A stretch of DNA of 64,000 nt from an uncultured Erythrobacter sp. (GCA_947501005.1 CANMTU010000001.1:892501-956500), one strand, 5' to 3'. Counted from the first letter of the stretch, positions 54,151-63,677 are shown. The notes: generated by a model from the letters alone, not told the origin. Numbers and translations are program-made.

Positions 54151-55422
54151 TCAGCGCCAGCCCGGCAGCCACATCCACAGCTCGAAACTGCGCTGGCCCG
54201 CCAGCGGCATCGCGCTGAGGATTGGAAAGAAATACGCGAACAGGCCGAGGCTGAGGACGAGGACGCCCATGCTCGCCTTGCGCCAGCCGGATCGGTAAAG
54301 ATCGTCGAGCGTCAGGGCGAGCGCGCCGAGCAGGAACATGCTCGGCAGGGTATAGTGGTAGTAGAACTGGATCGGTTTCGCCGCCACGATCCACAAGGCA
54401 AGGCTGGTCGCATACAGCAGCGCCGCCGCCCCGTGCGCCGCCCGGTGCCGCACCGCCCCCTGCCAGGCGCACCACAGCAAGGCCGGGAGGCCGAGCCACA
54501 TGGTCAATGGGTTGCCGATCAGCAGCACGCCGCGCTGCGCCCCGTCGATCGGTTCGTAGAGATACCAGATCGCCCGCGTGTTCAGCACCCATTGCTGCCA
54601 GGTCGATTGATAGGGATGCTGCGTTTTCACCTGCTCCTGCAATTGGAGCATGAACTGGTGATGGTAGACGAGGCCATTGGTGATCGGATCGACCGCGAAC
54701 AGGAAACCGGGAATGAAGGTCGCGGCATAGACGAGGAGCGGCACGAGGCCGAGCCACAGCCCCGCCTCGAGCAAGGTGATCCCCGGCACCGGCATACCCC
54801 GGCGGCTCAGCAGCAGGCGCCGCCGCCCTGCCTTCCAGCGCAGTACGAGAAAGGCGAGGCCGGGCGCCATCACCAGCGGGATCGCATTCCATTTGGCGCC
54901 GATGGCAAGACCCAGCGCGACACCGGCCGCCGCCAGCCGCCAGCGCCCGTGTTCGGGTTCGCGCATGGCGGCGGCCAATTGCCAGTATGCGACCGCGACG
55001 CTCGCCAGCATGAAGACGTCGAGCATGGCGATGCGCGCGGCGACGAACAGGTGGAACCCGCTCGCGATCAGCAGCCCACCCGCGATGGTCGCGAACCGGG
55101 AAAGCGCGGCGAACCACAGCGTGCGCATGGCGGCGAACAGGGTGAGCGTTCCGGCCAGCGACGGCACCAGGCGCCAGCCCCACGGATTGTCGCCGAACAG
55201 CGCCATGCCGAGCGCGATCATCTCCTTGCCGAACAGCGGATGCTCGCGATTGTTGAACCGGTCGAGCGCGAGCATGTGGCGCGCCGCCGGCAGGTAATGC
55301 ACCTCGTCGAAATAGTCGGCGGTCGGAATGGCGAGGTTCCACAGCACCAGCGCCCAGAAGCCGAGCGCGATGATCGCGCACCAGATCAGGGGATCGCGGG
55401 GTTGCTCTGGGGCGCGGTTCAT
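54151..55422 (-). CDS. PMT/ArnT-like phospholipid-carrier-dependent glycosyltransferase
   Basis: A 423-residue protein with about 9-11 hydrophobic helices. The first periplasmic loop has the GT-C acidic motif FDEVHYLPAARHML and NNREHPLFGKEMIALG. Also seen are MLDVFMLASVAVAYW and FYYHYTLPSMFLLG. These proteins transfer sugars from lipid carriers to proteins or lipid A in the periplasm. Its stop abuts the stop of the GT2-GtrA gene. Confidence 0.88.
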   Translation of the reverse strand: MNRAPEQPRDPLIWCAIIALGFWALVLWNLAIPTADYFDEVHYLPAARHMLALDRFNNREHPLFGKEMIALGMALFGDNPWGWRLVPSLAGTLTLFAAMRTLWFAALSRFATIAGGLLIASGFHLFVAARIAMLDVFMLASVAVAYWQLAAAMREPEHGRWRLAAAGVALGLAIGAKWNAIPLVMAPGLAFLVLRWKAGRRRLLLSRRGMPVPGITLLEAGLWLGLVPLLVYAATFIPGFLFAVDPITNGLVYHHQFMLQLQEQVKTQHPYQSTWQQWVLNTRAIWYLYEPIDGAQRGVLLIGNPLTMWLGLPALLWCAWQGAVRHRAAHGAAALLYATSLALWIVAAKPIQFYYHYTLPSMFLLGALALTLDDLYRSGWRKASMGVLVLSLGLFAYFFPILSAMPLAGQRSFELWMWLPGWR

Positions 55423-55506
55423 CGGGCGCGGGGATTAAGCGAGCGTTTGCGCAAGGACAACAGGCTTTGCTTGCGGCGTCCCCGGTCTGTGCCTAGTCCG
55501 CCGGCC

Positions 55507-56712
55507 ATGAAGAAGACTTCCGGAACCGACCGTGCCGTCACCAGCCGCTGGCGCCCCGCGACGCAGGCGGTGCGCGGGGGCACCTGGCGCAGCGAGCATG
55601 GCGAGACGAGCGAGGCGCTGTTCCTCACTTCGGGCTACACCTATGACGACGCGCAGACCGTGGCCGACCGGTTCGCGGGCGAGGCGCAGGGAATGACCTA
55701 TTCGCGCCTCCAGAACCCGACCGTGGCAATGCTGGAGGAACGGATCGCCCTGATGGAAGGCGCCGAGGCGTGCCGCGCCCAGGCCAGCGGCATGGCCGCG
55801 ATGACCACCGCGCTCCTGTGCCAGCTCAAGGCCGGCGATCACGTCGTCGCCGCGCGTGCCGCCTTCGGATCGTGCCGCTGGCTGGTGGACAGCCTGTTGC
55901 CCAGGTTCGGCATCGCGACCACCGTGATCGACAGTGCGGTGAACGAACAGTGGGAGGCGGCGATCCGGCCGGAAACCAGGGTCTTCTTCTTCGAGACGCC
56001 GGCCAACCCGACGCTCGACGTGGTCGACCTCGAATATGTCTGCGGCCTGGCGAAGGCGCACGGGATCACCACGGTGGTGGACAATGCCTTCGCCTCCAGC
56101 GCGCTGCAGAAGCCGATGGCGTTCGGCGCCGACGTCGTCGCCTACAGCGCGACCAAGCTGATGGATGGGCAGGGCAGGGTGCTGGCCGGCGCGGTCTGCG
56201 GCTCGCAGGAGTGGATCGAGGAGACCCTGCTGCCGTTCCAGCGCAACACCGGGCCGAACTGCGCGCCGTTCAATGCCTGGGTGGTGCTGAAGGGCCTCGA
56301 AACGCTCGAACTGCGCGCCATGCGGCAGAGCGAGAACGCGCTGGAACTGGGCCGGTTCATCGAACCGCGCGTGCCGCAGATCCGCCATCCCGGCCTGCCG
56401 AGCCATCCTTCGCACGATCTCGCCATGAAGCAGATGCGGGCGACCGGGCCGATCTTCGCCTTCGATGTCGGCACCCGCGAGAAGGCGTTTGCCTTGCTCG
56501 ACGCGCTCGAACTGGTCGATCTGTCCAACAATATCGGCGATACGCGCAGCCTGATGTGCCATCCCGCCAGCACGACCCATGCCGGCATGGGCGAGGAAGC
56601 CCGCGCCGAGATGGGCGTGACCGAGGGCCTGCTGCGCATCAATGTGGGGCTGGAAGACATCGAGGACGTCAAGGAAGATCTCGACCGGGCATTGCAGGCG
56701 GCAGGGTTCTAG
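55507..56712 (+). CDS. metZ: O-succinylhomoserine sulfhydrylase
   Basis: A 401-residue Cys/Met-metabolism PLP enzyme. It shows TSGYTYDDAQ, YSRLQNPTV, the cofactor segment ASGMAAMTTALL, VVDNAFAS and PLP Lys in YSATKLMDGQGRVLAG. It makes homocysteine from O-succinylhomoserine and sulfide. Cystathionine enzymes are the alternative, but the N-terminal layout matches MetZ. No SAM-II riboswitch was seen in its 84-nt upstream gap. Confidence 0.9.
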   Translation: MKKTSGTDRAVTSRWRPATQAVRGGTWRSEHGETSEALFLTSGYTYDDAQTVADRFAGEAQGMTYSRLQNPTVAMLEERIALMEGAEACRAQASGMAAMTTALLCQLKAGDHVVAARAAFGSCRWLVDSLLPRFGIATTVIDSAVNEQWEAAIRPETRVFFFETPANPTLDVVDLEYVCGLAKAHGITTVVDNAFASSALQKPMAFGADVVAYSATKLMDGQGRVLAGAVCGSQEWIEETLLPFQRNTGPNCAPFNAWVVLKGLETLELRAMRQSENALELGRFIEPRVPQIRHPGLPSHPSHDLAMKQMRATGPIFAFDVGTREKAFALLDALELVDLSNNIGDTRSLMCHPASTTHAGMGEEARAEMGVTEGLLRINVGLEDIEDVKEDLDRALQAAGF

Positions 56713-56779
56713 GGCCGCCCTCTGTCCGGCCGGCCGCGGCGGGGCTTGCGCGCGGCGTTCCAGCCCTTATTTTGGCGCG

Positions 56780-57181
56780 GTGATCAAAGAACTCTTCCAG
56801 CATAGCGCGACGACCGACGGCATCACGGTGCGGGTGGCGGTGAATTACCTGCCCGAACAGTCGCAGCCCGAAGCCGGCAAGTGGTTCTGGGTCTATCACA
56901 TCCGGCTCGAGAACGCGTCTCACGAGACCGTGCAGCTGATGACCCGCCACTGGCGGATCACCGACGGGCGCGGGCTGGTCGCGCATGTCGATGGCGACGG
57001 GGTGGTCGGCGAACAGCCGGTGCTGAAGCCGAGCGAGAGCCACGATTACGTCTCCGGCTGCCCGCTCGACACGCCTTACGGTTCGATGGAAGGTTTCTAC
57101 ACGTTCGAGCGCGAGGATGCCTCGCCGTTCGAGGTGCGGATACCGTTCTTCCCGCTCGCCGCGCCTGCCCCGGCGGACTGA
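56780..57181 (+). CDS. apaG: Co2+/Mg2+ efflux protein ApaG
   Basis: A 133-residue ApaG (DUF525) beta-sandwich. FWVYHIRLENASHETVQL, RHWRITDGRGLV, GVVGEQPVLKPSE, and YVSGCPLDTPYGSMEG are all family marks. Its biochemical role is poorly known. I take GTG 56780 as the start (MIKELFQHSA). It is convergent with ppx, 3 nt apart. Confidence 0.94.
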   Translation: MIKELFQHSATTDGITVRVAVNYLPEQSQPEAGKWFWVYHIRLENASHETVQLMTRHWRITDGRGLVAHVDGDGVVGEQPVLKPSESHDYVSGCPLDTPYGSMEGFYTFEREDASPFEVRIPFFPLAAPAPAD

Positions 57182-57184
57182 GCG

Positions 57185-58729
57185 CTAGGCCACGTCCCCG
57201 CGCGTCTCCGCATCGTCGGGCACGTCGGCGCGGACGAAGGCAACGATCGCGATCTTCGGTTCGCGGTCCAGCCAGGCGGCCAGTGCGGCCAGATCCTTCA
57301 TCAGCGACGAGGTCGCCAGCGCCGCGCGGCTTTCGTCGAGATGCAGGGTCAACGCGTCGTCTGGCAGGCGCAGCGCGCTCAAGGATAGCGAGACTTGCGA
57401 GCCGGCGCCCAGCCTTCGGGCGAGGCGGAAGCTCAGGCCCCAGCCAGTGCCCTCGCGAATGTCCTTGGCCGACGCCAGTTCGCCCAGCGTGGCGGGCGGA
57501 TCGGTGCGCCCCAGGCTGCCGAACAGCGCCGCGCAGATCATCGCTCGCTCCCGCGCCTCGAGCGCGATCCACCGTTTGTCGAGCGCCCATTCGGCGGCAT
57601 GCTTGGCGCGCAGGTTGGGCTCCACCCGCTGCAGGGCCGAGGACAGGTGCGCCGCCGCCAGGCGCAGGCGCTCATTGTGCTGCCCCGCGCCGCCGGCGAC
57701 CTCCACCGTCCACCCCGCCATCCGGGCGGCGTCGATCACCAGCGCATCGCGCGGCTCGGCGAAGGCGTGGACGCCGGCCAGCAGCGGATCGATCTGCCGC
57801 ATGAGGGGGGTGAGACTGTCGTAGAGCAGGCCTTCGCGCAGGCCCCAGCTTGAAAACACCAGTTCGGAGGGGGCGAGCCGGTCCAGCAGGGGGCGCAGCA
57901 AAGCGGCGGCGTCGGGAAGGTAGGACGCCCGCATCGTCGATATGCCGGGGATCGTCTCGAGCTGATGGGGCTGGGTATCGATCAGGATTTTCGCCAGTCG
58001 GTCGGCCTCGCGCGCGCCGAGACGAAAACCGTGTGGATCGGTCAGCGGATAGCCATTTTGCCGCATGGCGAAATGGGCCAGCGCGCGCCATGTTCCGCCG
58101 ACCATGTACAGCGGCCTGTCCGCCGGCCCCTGCCAATCCGCGTCGTCGATCGCGGCGTTCACGGCCCTGGCGAATTTTCCCTTGGCGCGCAGGCCCGGCA
58201 GGCGCAGCGTACCGAAGGGCAGACTGATCGCGCCATGCGTTGTCCCCTCCTCGATGGTCACCAGTTCGAGGCTTCCGCCGCCGAGGTCCGCCACGCAGCC
58301 TTGCGCCTGCGGGAAGGCGCCGATGGCGCCCATCGCCGACAGCGCCGCCTCGTCCCGACCCGACAGCAGGCGGGGTGCGAGGCCGAGTTCGGTAACGCGC
58401 TCAAGTAATTCGGCGCCGTTGCGCGCATCGCGGGCCGCCGCCGTGGCGACGGTCTGCACCTCGGTGATCCCGCGATCCGCGATCAGCAGGGCATAGCGAG
58501 CCAGCGCTTCGAGCGCTTCCTGCGCCGCGGCTTCGGGGATCAAGCCGTTATCGTTCAGATCCCGGCCCAGCCGGGCGGCGACTTTTTCGTTCCAGACCAC
58601 TTCGGGCGCGCGGGCCGGCCCTTCGTAGATCACCAGCCGCACGGTGTTGGAGCCGATGTCGATCACCGCGCGCGCCGGATGGATCAGGCGGCGCTGCCAC
58701 TTCGCGCTGCGCAGTTTGGTGCCGCTCAT
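57185..58729 (-). CDS. ppx: Ppx/GppA family exopolyphosphatase
   Basis: A 514-residue ASKHA-fold phosphatase. It has the phosphate-binding motifs VIDIGSNTVRLVIYEG and VADLGGGSLELV, TAAARDARNG, and VGGTWRALAHFA. A C-terminal HD-like region (about 330-514) includes YLPDAAALLRPLLD before it. It degrades polyphosphate or pppGpp. The ATG overlaps the ppk stop by 4 nt, so synthesis and breakdown of polyphosphate are coupled. Confidence 0.93.
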   Translation of the reverse strand: MSGTKLRSAKWQRRLIHPARAVIDIGSNTVRLVIYEGPARAPEVVWNEKVAARLGRDLNDNGLIPEAAAQEALEALARYALLIADRGITEVQTVATAAARDARNGAELLERVTELGLAPRLLSGRDEAALSAMGAIGAFPQAQGCVADLGGGSLELVTIEEGTTHGAISLPFGTLRLPGLRAKGKFARAVNAAIDDADWQGPADRPLYMVGGTWRALAHFAMRQNGYPLTDPHGFRLGAREADRLAKILIDTQPHQLETIPGISTMRASYLPDAAALLRPLLDRLAPSELVFSSWGLREGLLYDSLTPLMRQIDPLLAGVHAFAEPRDALVIDAARMAGWTVEVAGGAGQHNERLRLAAAHLSSALQRVEPNLRAKHAAEWALDKRWIALEARERAMICAALFGSLGRTDPPATLGELASAKDIREGTGWGLSFRLARRLGAGSQVSLSLSALRLPDDALTLHLDESRAALATSSLMKDLAALAAWLDREPKIAIVAFVRADVPDDAETRGDVA

Positions 58730-60909
58730 TCGCTCTTTTCCGCCAGTTCGAGGTGGGGAACCTCGTGTTTCTGCAAGGCCGATCCCCGGCCCGAGAGCGA
58801 CGGGTTCGACATGAAGTATTCGTGGCAGTTGAACCCGTCCGCGCCAATGCGGATGCGGCGATACTCGCCATCGGGATCGAGCGACCAGCTTTGCTCGGTA
58901 TCGAGGATATTGGCCAGCATGACCTGCCCCAGGACCTGGTCGTGAACCGTCTTGTTGAGGATCGGGACGAGGACTTCGACGCGGCGGTCGAGATTGCGGC
59001 TCATCGCGTCGGCGCTGGTTACGAACACCTTGGCCTGCCGGCTGGGCAACGGCTTGCCGTCGGCGAACGCCCACATGCGCGAATGTTCGAGGAAACGCCC
59101 GATGATCGATTTGACGCTGATATTCTCGCTGAGGCCGGGGATACCGGCGCGCAGCGAACAGATGCCGCGCACGATCATGCGAATCTCCACCCCCGCCTGA
59201 CTGGCCTCGTACAGCTTGTCGATCAGGGCGCGATTGGTGATCGAATTGAGCTTGGCCCAGATACCCGCCGGCTTCCCCGCCTGCGCATTGGCGATCTCGG
59301 CATCGATCAGATCGTACAGCCTTTCGCGCAGGTCGAGCGGCGAGATCGCGATCCGCTCCAGCCCGTCGGGTTCGATATAGCCGGTGATGAAGTTGAACAG
59401 CTTGGCCGCGTCGCGCCCCAGCGCCGCATCGGCGGTGAAGAAGCTCAGATCGGTATAGATCTTGGCGTTGATCGGATGATAATTGCCGGTGCCGAAATGG
59501 CAGTAGGTGCGGTAACCGTCCTCCTCCCGCCGCACGACCAGGCTGACCTTCGCATGGGTCTTCCATTCGGTGAACCCGTAGATCACCTGCACGCCGGCGC
59601 GTTCCAGCTCGTTGGCCCAGTGGATGTTGCGTTCCTCGTCGAAGCGGGCTTTCAATTCCACCACCGCCGTCACCGCCTTGCCGTTCTGCGCCGCCTCGAT
59701 CAGCGCGGCGATCACGGGGGACTGGTCGCCGGCGCGGTAAAGCGTCTGCTTGATCGAGACGACGCAGGGATCGACCGCCGCCTGGTGCAGGAAATCCACC
59801 ACCACCTCGAAGCTTTCGTAGGGATGGTGGATCACCATGTCCTTTTCGCGGATGGCGGAGAAGCAATCCCCGTCATGCGCCAGCACCCGCTCGGGAAAGC
59901 GGGGCGAGAAGGGCTTGAACTTCAGGTCTGGGCGGGGCTCGGCGCAGATCATGTCGAGATCGCGCACGCCGAGCATCCCGCTGGTCTTGACGATCATGGC
60001 CGCATCGACGTCGAACTGTTCGCGCAGCAGCGTTTCCGCCGAGGGATCGCAGCCATCGTCAAGCTCCAGCAACACGGCGCGGCCCCGCCGCCTGCGCTGG
60101 ATCGCGGTGCGGTAGAAGCGGACCAGATCCTCGGCCTCTTCCTCGACCTCGATATCGCTGTCGCGCAGCACGCGGAACAACCCGTCGCCCATGATCCGGA
60201 AGCCGGGGAAAAGCTTGCGGGCAAAGGCGACCACCAATTGCTCGATCGCGACGTAGATGGCCCGGTCGCCGGGAATCCGCACGAAGCGCGGCGCGCCGCT
60301 GGGGATGAGGACCATCTCGACCAGGTCGGGCTGGCGCTTCCCCCGCTTCAGCCGGAACAGCGCACCCATCCCGCCATTCGCCACGAACGGAAACGGATGC
60401 GAGGGGTCGATCGCCTGCGGCGTGATGAGGGGCAGGATATCGGTCGCGAAATAATCCTCGAGCCAGTTGCATTCCTCGGCCGCGAGGTCTTCCATTCGCG
60501 CGATCAGGATGCCTTCCGCCTGCAGGTTCTGGCGCAGCGCGTCGAGGCTTTCCTGCTGCCGGTCCTCCAGCCGCAGGACCTGTTCGCGGATCGCGTCGAG
60601 CTGCTGGCGGGGCGGGCGGCCGTCGATCCCGGGGGTTTCGATGCCGCGCTGCACCTGGCCTTCCAGCCCGGCGATGCGGACCATGGTAAACTCGTCAAGA
60701 TTGCTCCCCGAGATCGACAGGAAGCGCAGCCGTTCGAGCAGCGGATAATTCTCGTTCTCGCTTTCCGCCAGCACGCGGCGGTTGAAACTCAGCCAGCTCA
60801 GTTCCCGATTGACGTAGCGTTCGCGCGGATCGTCCGGTTCGGCAAGGTTCGCCGGCCCGGCATCGGTATCGTCGGCCTGGCTGCGGGGCGTCATATTCTC
60901 GAGCGACAC
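58726..60909 (-). CDS. ppk: Polyphosphate kinase 1
   Basis: A 727-residue PPK1. It shows YVNRELSWLSFNRRVL, SGSNLDEFTMVRIAGL, VSIKQTLYRAG, VVELKARFDEERNIHW, and the phospho-acceptor His in the segment YCHFGTGNYH. A second HKD-like His segment is ILNKTVHDQVLGQ. It builds polyphosphate from ATP. The start may be ATG 60909 or 60894. Confidence 0.96.
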   Translation of the reverse strand: MSLENMTPRSQADDTDAGPANLAEPDDPRERYVNRELSWLSFNRRVLAESENENYPLLERLRFLSISGSNLDEFTMVRIAGLEGQVQRGIETPGIDGRPPRQQLDAIREQVLRLEDRQQESLDALRQNLQAEGILIARMEDLAAEECNWLEDYFATDILPLITPQAIDPSHPFPFVANGGMGALFRLKRGKRQPDLVEMVLIPSGAPRFVRIPGDRAIYVAIEQLVVAFARKLFPGFRIMGDGLFRVLRDSDIEVEEEAEDLVRFYRTAIQRRRRGRAVLLELDDGCDPSAETLLREQFDVDAAMIVKTSGMLGVRDLDMICAEPRPDLKFKPFSPRFPERVLAHDGDCFSAIREKDMVIHHPYESFEVVVDFLHQAAVDPCVVSIKQTLYRAGDQSPVIAALIEAAQNGKAVTAVVELKARFDEERNIHWANELERAGVQVIYGFTEWKTHAKVSLVVRREEDGYRTYCHFGTGNYHPINAKIYTDLSFFTADAALGRDAAKLFNFITGYIEPDGLERIAISPLDLRERLYDLIDAEIANAQAGKPAGIWAKLNSITNRALIDKLYEASQAGVEIRMIVRGICSLRAGIPGLSENISVKSIIGRFLEHSRMWAFADGKPLPSRQAKVFVTSADAMSRNLDRRVEVLVPILNKTVHDQVLGQVMLANILDTEQSWSLDPDGEYRRIRIGADGFNCHEYFMSNPSLSGRGSALQKHEVPHLELAEKSE

Positions 60910-61083
60910 GAAGGTTCTCTTGTTGGGCGTGAGACGGCTTGGCGGAACGCTAGGTCAAACAGGGGCGCCCGGCCAGCCGTTCCGTTGCCGCATGCTACAG
61001 GGCGCAAATGTGACAGGCGCAAGGCAGGGCGGCGATTGACAGGCGCTTGTCTCGTGCGCGCGCTTTGCCTAACTGACGCTGCC

Positions 61084-61881
61084 ATGAAGCGCACGCACCT
61101 GCCCCTGAACGCCTTGCGCGTCTACGACGCCGCCGCCCGGCACCTCTCCTTCACCCGCGCGGCGGACGAGCTGGCGGTTACCCCCGCCGCCGTCGGCCAG
61201 CAGATCCGCGCGCTGGAAGAGCATCTGGGCACCGTCCTCTTCCGCCGTACCAGCAAGGGGCTGGAATTGACGCAGGAAGGCGCCGCCGGCCTCGACGCGC
61301 TGCGCGAAGGGTTCCTGAAGTTCGAGGAAAGCGTCTCCGCCATGCAGGCGGGGCAGGCGTCGGACAATTACACCATCGCCGCCCCGCGCGAGTTCTACGC
61401 CCAGTGGCTCGCTCCGCGGCTGGCGGAGTTCGCGGCGGAGCGGGCGGATACCTCCTTCACCTTCGTCGCCGACGAGAATGCCGATTTCACCGAGGTCAAT
61501 CTCGACTGTGCGATCCGTCTGGTCGACGGGCCGGGCGATCTGGAAGGCGTCGAGCTCGCCCCTGCCAGCCGCGTCACCGTGGCGCGGGCCGAAGGGCTGG
61601 GCGGCGCGCCGGCGCGCTGGATCGACTGGGGCGTGCCGCTGCCCGAGGGCGAGAAGCCGGTCGTGACCGTCTCCAATGCCGGGCAGGCCCTGTCGGGCGC
61701 GCTGGCGGGGCTGGGGCAAGCGATGCTGCCCGAATTGCTGGTGAAGGACGCGATCGCCGACGGCCGGCTCGAGGCGCTGGACGGCCCGGAACCCGGCCGC
61801 CGCGCCTACTGGCTGGTCGCGCCGACACCGCAATGGCGCACCCGCAAGGTGAAGGCACTGGTGGATTTCCTGACCGCATGA
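61084..61881 (+). CDS. LysR family transcriptional regulator (GcvA-like)
   Basis: A 265-residue regulator. The N-terminal winged helix-turn-helix reads LNALRVYDAAARHLSFTRAA, then TPAAVGQQIRALEEHLG. The C-terminal substrate domain (about 90-265) is shorter than the usual 200 residues but has DCAIRLVDGPGD and VSNAGQALSGALAGLG. The opening resembles GcvA/AmpR-type members. The target is unknown; the nearest divergent gene is ppk. Confidence 0.87.
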   Translation: MKRTHLPLNALRVYDAAARHLSFTRAADELAVTPAAVGQQIRALEEHLGTVLFRRTSKGLELTQEGAAGLDALREGFLKFEESVSAMQAGQASDNYTIAAPREFYAQWLAPRLAEFAAERADTSFTFVADENADFTEVNLDCAIRLVDGPGDLEGVELAPASRVTVARAEGLGGAPARWIDWGVPLPEGEKPVVTVSNAGQALSGALAGLGQAMLPELLVKDAIADGRLEALDGPEPGRRAYWLVAPTPQWRTRKVKALVDFLTA

Positions 61882-61884
61882 AAG

Positions 61885-61911
61885 AAGCCCCGCCGGTCGG
61901 GGCGGGGCTTT
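61885..61911 (+). terminator. Rho-independent terminator after the LysR gene
   Basis: AAGCCCCGCC (61885-61894) pairs perfectly with GGCGGGGCTT (61901-61910) around a 6-nt loop. The trailing T run is only three. It lies 3 nt after the stop. Confidence 0.7.
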
Positions 61912-62145
61912 AAGTAAGAGCCGGAAGCCGCATTTTCATGCGCCCGGCTCGAGGGTCGCGAATAGTCTATTTGCACGAATTCGAAGATCTAGCACTCACA
62001 AATGTTTAATTGGCCATCCATTTTGATTTCATTTATTGCGCACCGGGTTGCGGAGGGATCGTTGAGCCGTCCGGTCGGATAGCGTTCACCGAACGAAACC
62101 GGAAATACGCGAGCAGCGTGGGCGGTGGGCCTCGTTCGCCGAGCC

Positions 62146-62174
62146 TTGACCGCGTCGCGCTCCCGCTCTATCTG
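62146..62174 (+). promoter_or_regulatory. Candidate rpsL operon promoter
   Basis: TTGACC (62146-62151) and TATCTG (62169-62174) are 17 nt apart. Expected start is near 62181, giving a leader of about 360 nt before rpsL. The -10 lies within an inverted repeat. Confidence 0.42.
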
Positions 62175-62220
62175 CCCGCCCATCCGGCGCAGGATTCGTG
62201 CCTGCCCGGTCAGATAGAGC
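62165..62220. repeat. Long inverted repeat overlapping the rpsL promoter
   Basis: GCTCTATCTG (62165-62174) and CAGATAGAGC (62211-62220) are perfect 10-bp arms. An inner stem CCGG-C-GCAGG / CCTGC-CCGG (62184-62209) with one bulge lies within. No T run follows on either strand. Confidence 0.6.
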
Positions 62221-62543
62221 TGAACATTGCCGGTCATGTCCCGGGAGCCTGTCGCGAATGCGTATGCATATGGCGGTCGGGCTCTTTTCTATTGAGGCTC
62301 CCTCGACGCGATCCCGGTCTTCGCCGGGACGTCGGAAGAGGGGGTATCGGGGCAGCCGTCAAAGTAACCCGGTGGCCGTGTGGGCCGTGGGTGGAGTGTT
62401 TCAGGCTCGTGCAGGCAGGTCGCCCGGTGCTTCAGGTGCCGCGTGCGCCCCGGGCACGGGCGGAACGCATCGCCGACAATCCCCAAGTCGCCGCCATTAA
62501 CGCCTCGCCCCTACGGGTCGGGCACACGGTGAAGAGAGACCTC

Positions 62544-62915
62544 ATGCCGACAATCAACCAGCTGGTCCGCAAGGGCCGCGAACCGCAGAAGGCCAAGTCC
62601 AAGGTTCCTGCGATGGAAGCCAACCCGCAGAAGCGCGGCGTTTGCACCCGCGTCTATACGACGACCCCGAAGAAGCCGAACTCGGCTCTGCGCAAGGTGG
62701 CCAAGGTCCGCCTGACCAACCAGCGCGAAGTCATCTCCTACATTCCGGGCGAAGGCCACAACCTGCAGGAACACAGCGTCGTGCTGATCCGCGGCGGCCG
62801 TGTGCGCGACTTGCCGGGCGTGCGCTATCACGTGCTGCGCGGCGTGCTCGACACGCAGGGCGTGAAGGACCGCAAGCAGAGCCGTTCGAAGTACGGCGCG
62901 AAGCGTCCGAAGTGA
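62544..62915 (+). CDS. rpsL: 30S ribosomal protein S12
   Basis: A 123-residue S12, full length. It shows [30 protein letters not shown] with the Lys that streptomycin mutations change, and the conserved Lys-Arg-Gly ending YGAKRPK. It helps decode at the A site. It is first of the str block with rpsG and fusA. Confidence 0.98.
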   Translation: MPTINQLVRKGREPQKAKSKVPAMEANPQKRGVCTRVYTTTPKKPNSALRKVAKVRLTNQREVISYIPGEGHNLQEHSVVLIRGGRVRDLPGVRYHVLRGVLDTQGVKDRKQSRSKYGAKRPK

Positions 62916-62935
62916 TCTGACTGCCAGCGGGTCAG

Positions 62936-63044
62936 GTCGTCCCGAACTCGGTTCGGGATCCATGGCTCCGCCGGCGCAGGTTCGGTTAGTTTCGAGCGCC
63001 GCCCGTTCCGCCGGTTGGACCCTGAAGCGAATTCAGGGTGACGG
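62936..63044. repeat. Second-class REP pair between rpsL and rpsG
   Basis: CCCGAAC/GTTCGGG (62941-62957, loop TCG) flanked by GTCGT and ATCC, and ACCCTGAA/TTCAGGGT (63019-63039, loop GCGAA) with TGACGG, read opposite, share GTC-CC-GAA..TTC-GGG-TCC layout. They look like an inverted pair of one repeat. Confidence 0.55.
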
Positions 63045-63085
63045 TGGGAGAAGGGTGGAAAGCTCCAAGAGAAGGAATTCGTGCC

Positions 63086-63556
63086 ATGTCACGTCGTCGT
63101 CGTCCCGAGAAGCGGGAAATCCTGCCTGATCCGAAATTCAACGATCAGGTGCTTTCGAAATTCATGAACAACCTGATGTATGACGGTCGCAAGGCCGTTG
63201 CCGAAGGCATCGTCTACACCGCGCTCGATGTGGTCGAGGAAAAGGCCAAGGCCAACCCGGTCGAGCTGTTCCACGCCGCGTTGCAGAACGTCGCCCCGCA
63301 GGTCGAGGTGCGCAGCCGCCGCGTCGGCGGTGCGACCTATCAGGTCCCGGTCGAGGTCCGTCCCGAGCGGGCGCAGGCGCTGGCGATCCGCTGGTTGATC
63401 GGCGCGGCCCGTGGTCGTCCCGAAACCACCATGTCGGCGCGCCTGTCGGGCGAGCTGATGGATGCGGCCAACAATCGCGGCAACGCGGTCAAGAAGCGCG
63501 AAGACACGCACCGCATGGCGGACGCCAACCGCGCCTTCAGCCACTACCGCTGGTAG
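63086..63556 (+). CDS. rpsG: 30S ribosomal protein S7
   Basis: A 156-residue S7, full length. It shows [57 protein letters not shown] and the ending [13 protein letters not shown]. It nucleates assembly of the 30S head and contacts the E-site tRNA. A GAAGGA site precedes the ATG. A 170-nt gap with a REP pair separates it from rpsL. Confidence 0.98.
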   Translation: MSRRRRPEKREILPDPKFNDQVLSKFMNNLMYDGRKAVAEGIVYTALDVVEEKAKANPVELFHAALQNVAPQVEVRSRRVGGATYQVPVEVRPERAQALAIRWLIGAARGRPETTMSARLSGELMDAANNRGNAVKKREDTHRMADANRAFSHYRW

Positions 63557-63607
63557 GGTTGCAGGGCAGGGCGGGGCCGCGCGGCGCTATGTCGTGCGGC
63601 CTGCGTC

Positions 63608-63637
63608 TTCAACCCGGCGCACGAAGTACCATATAGG
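63608..63637 (+). promoter_or_regulatory. Candidate fusA promoter
   Basis: TTCAAC (63608-63613) and TATAGG (63632-63637) are 18 nt apart, 40 nt before fusA. A perfect palindrome TGAGACGTCTCA (63642-63653) sits at the expected start site. Confidence 0.33.
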
Positions 63638-63677
63638 GGCCTGAGACGTCTCACCCCTGCAGTTCGAGGAATTCCAC

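Larger units (their letters stand above)
61912..62543. other. Long gap between the LysR gene and rpsL
   Basis: About 630 nt without a convincing gene. The first 120 nt are AT-rich; later parts hold a promoter candidate (62146-62174), a long inverted repeat (62165-62220) and a hairpin near 62314-62332 (CCCGG/CCGGG). An ORF through it has no recognisable content until rpsL. Confidence 0.55.

Noticed and set aside
55423..55506. Possible SAM-II riboswitch upstream of metZ
   Set aside because: The 84-nt gap does not show the expected pseudoknot core sequence.
58753..61083. Long plus-strand frame opposite ppk
   Set aside because: Its translation is Arg/Ala/Gly-rich shadow sequence. Only the last 265 codons, the LysR gene, are real.
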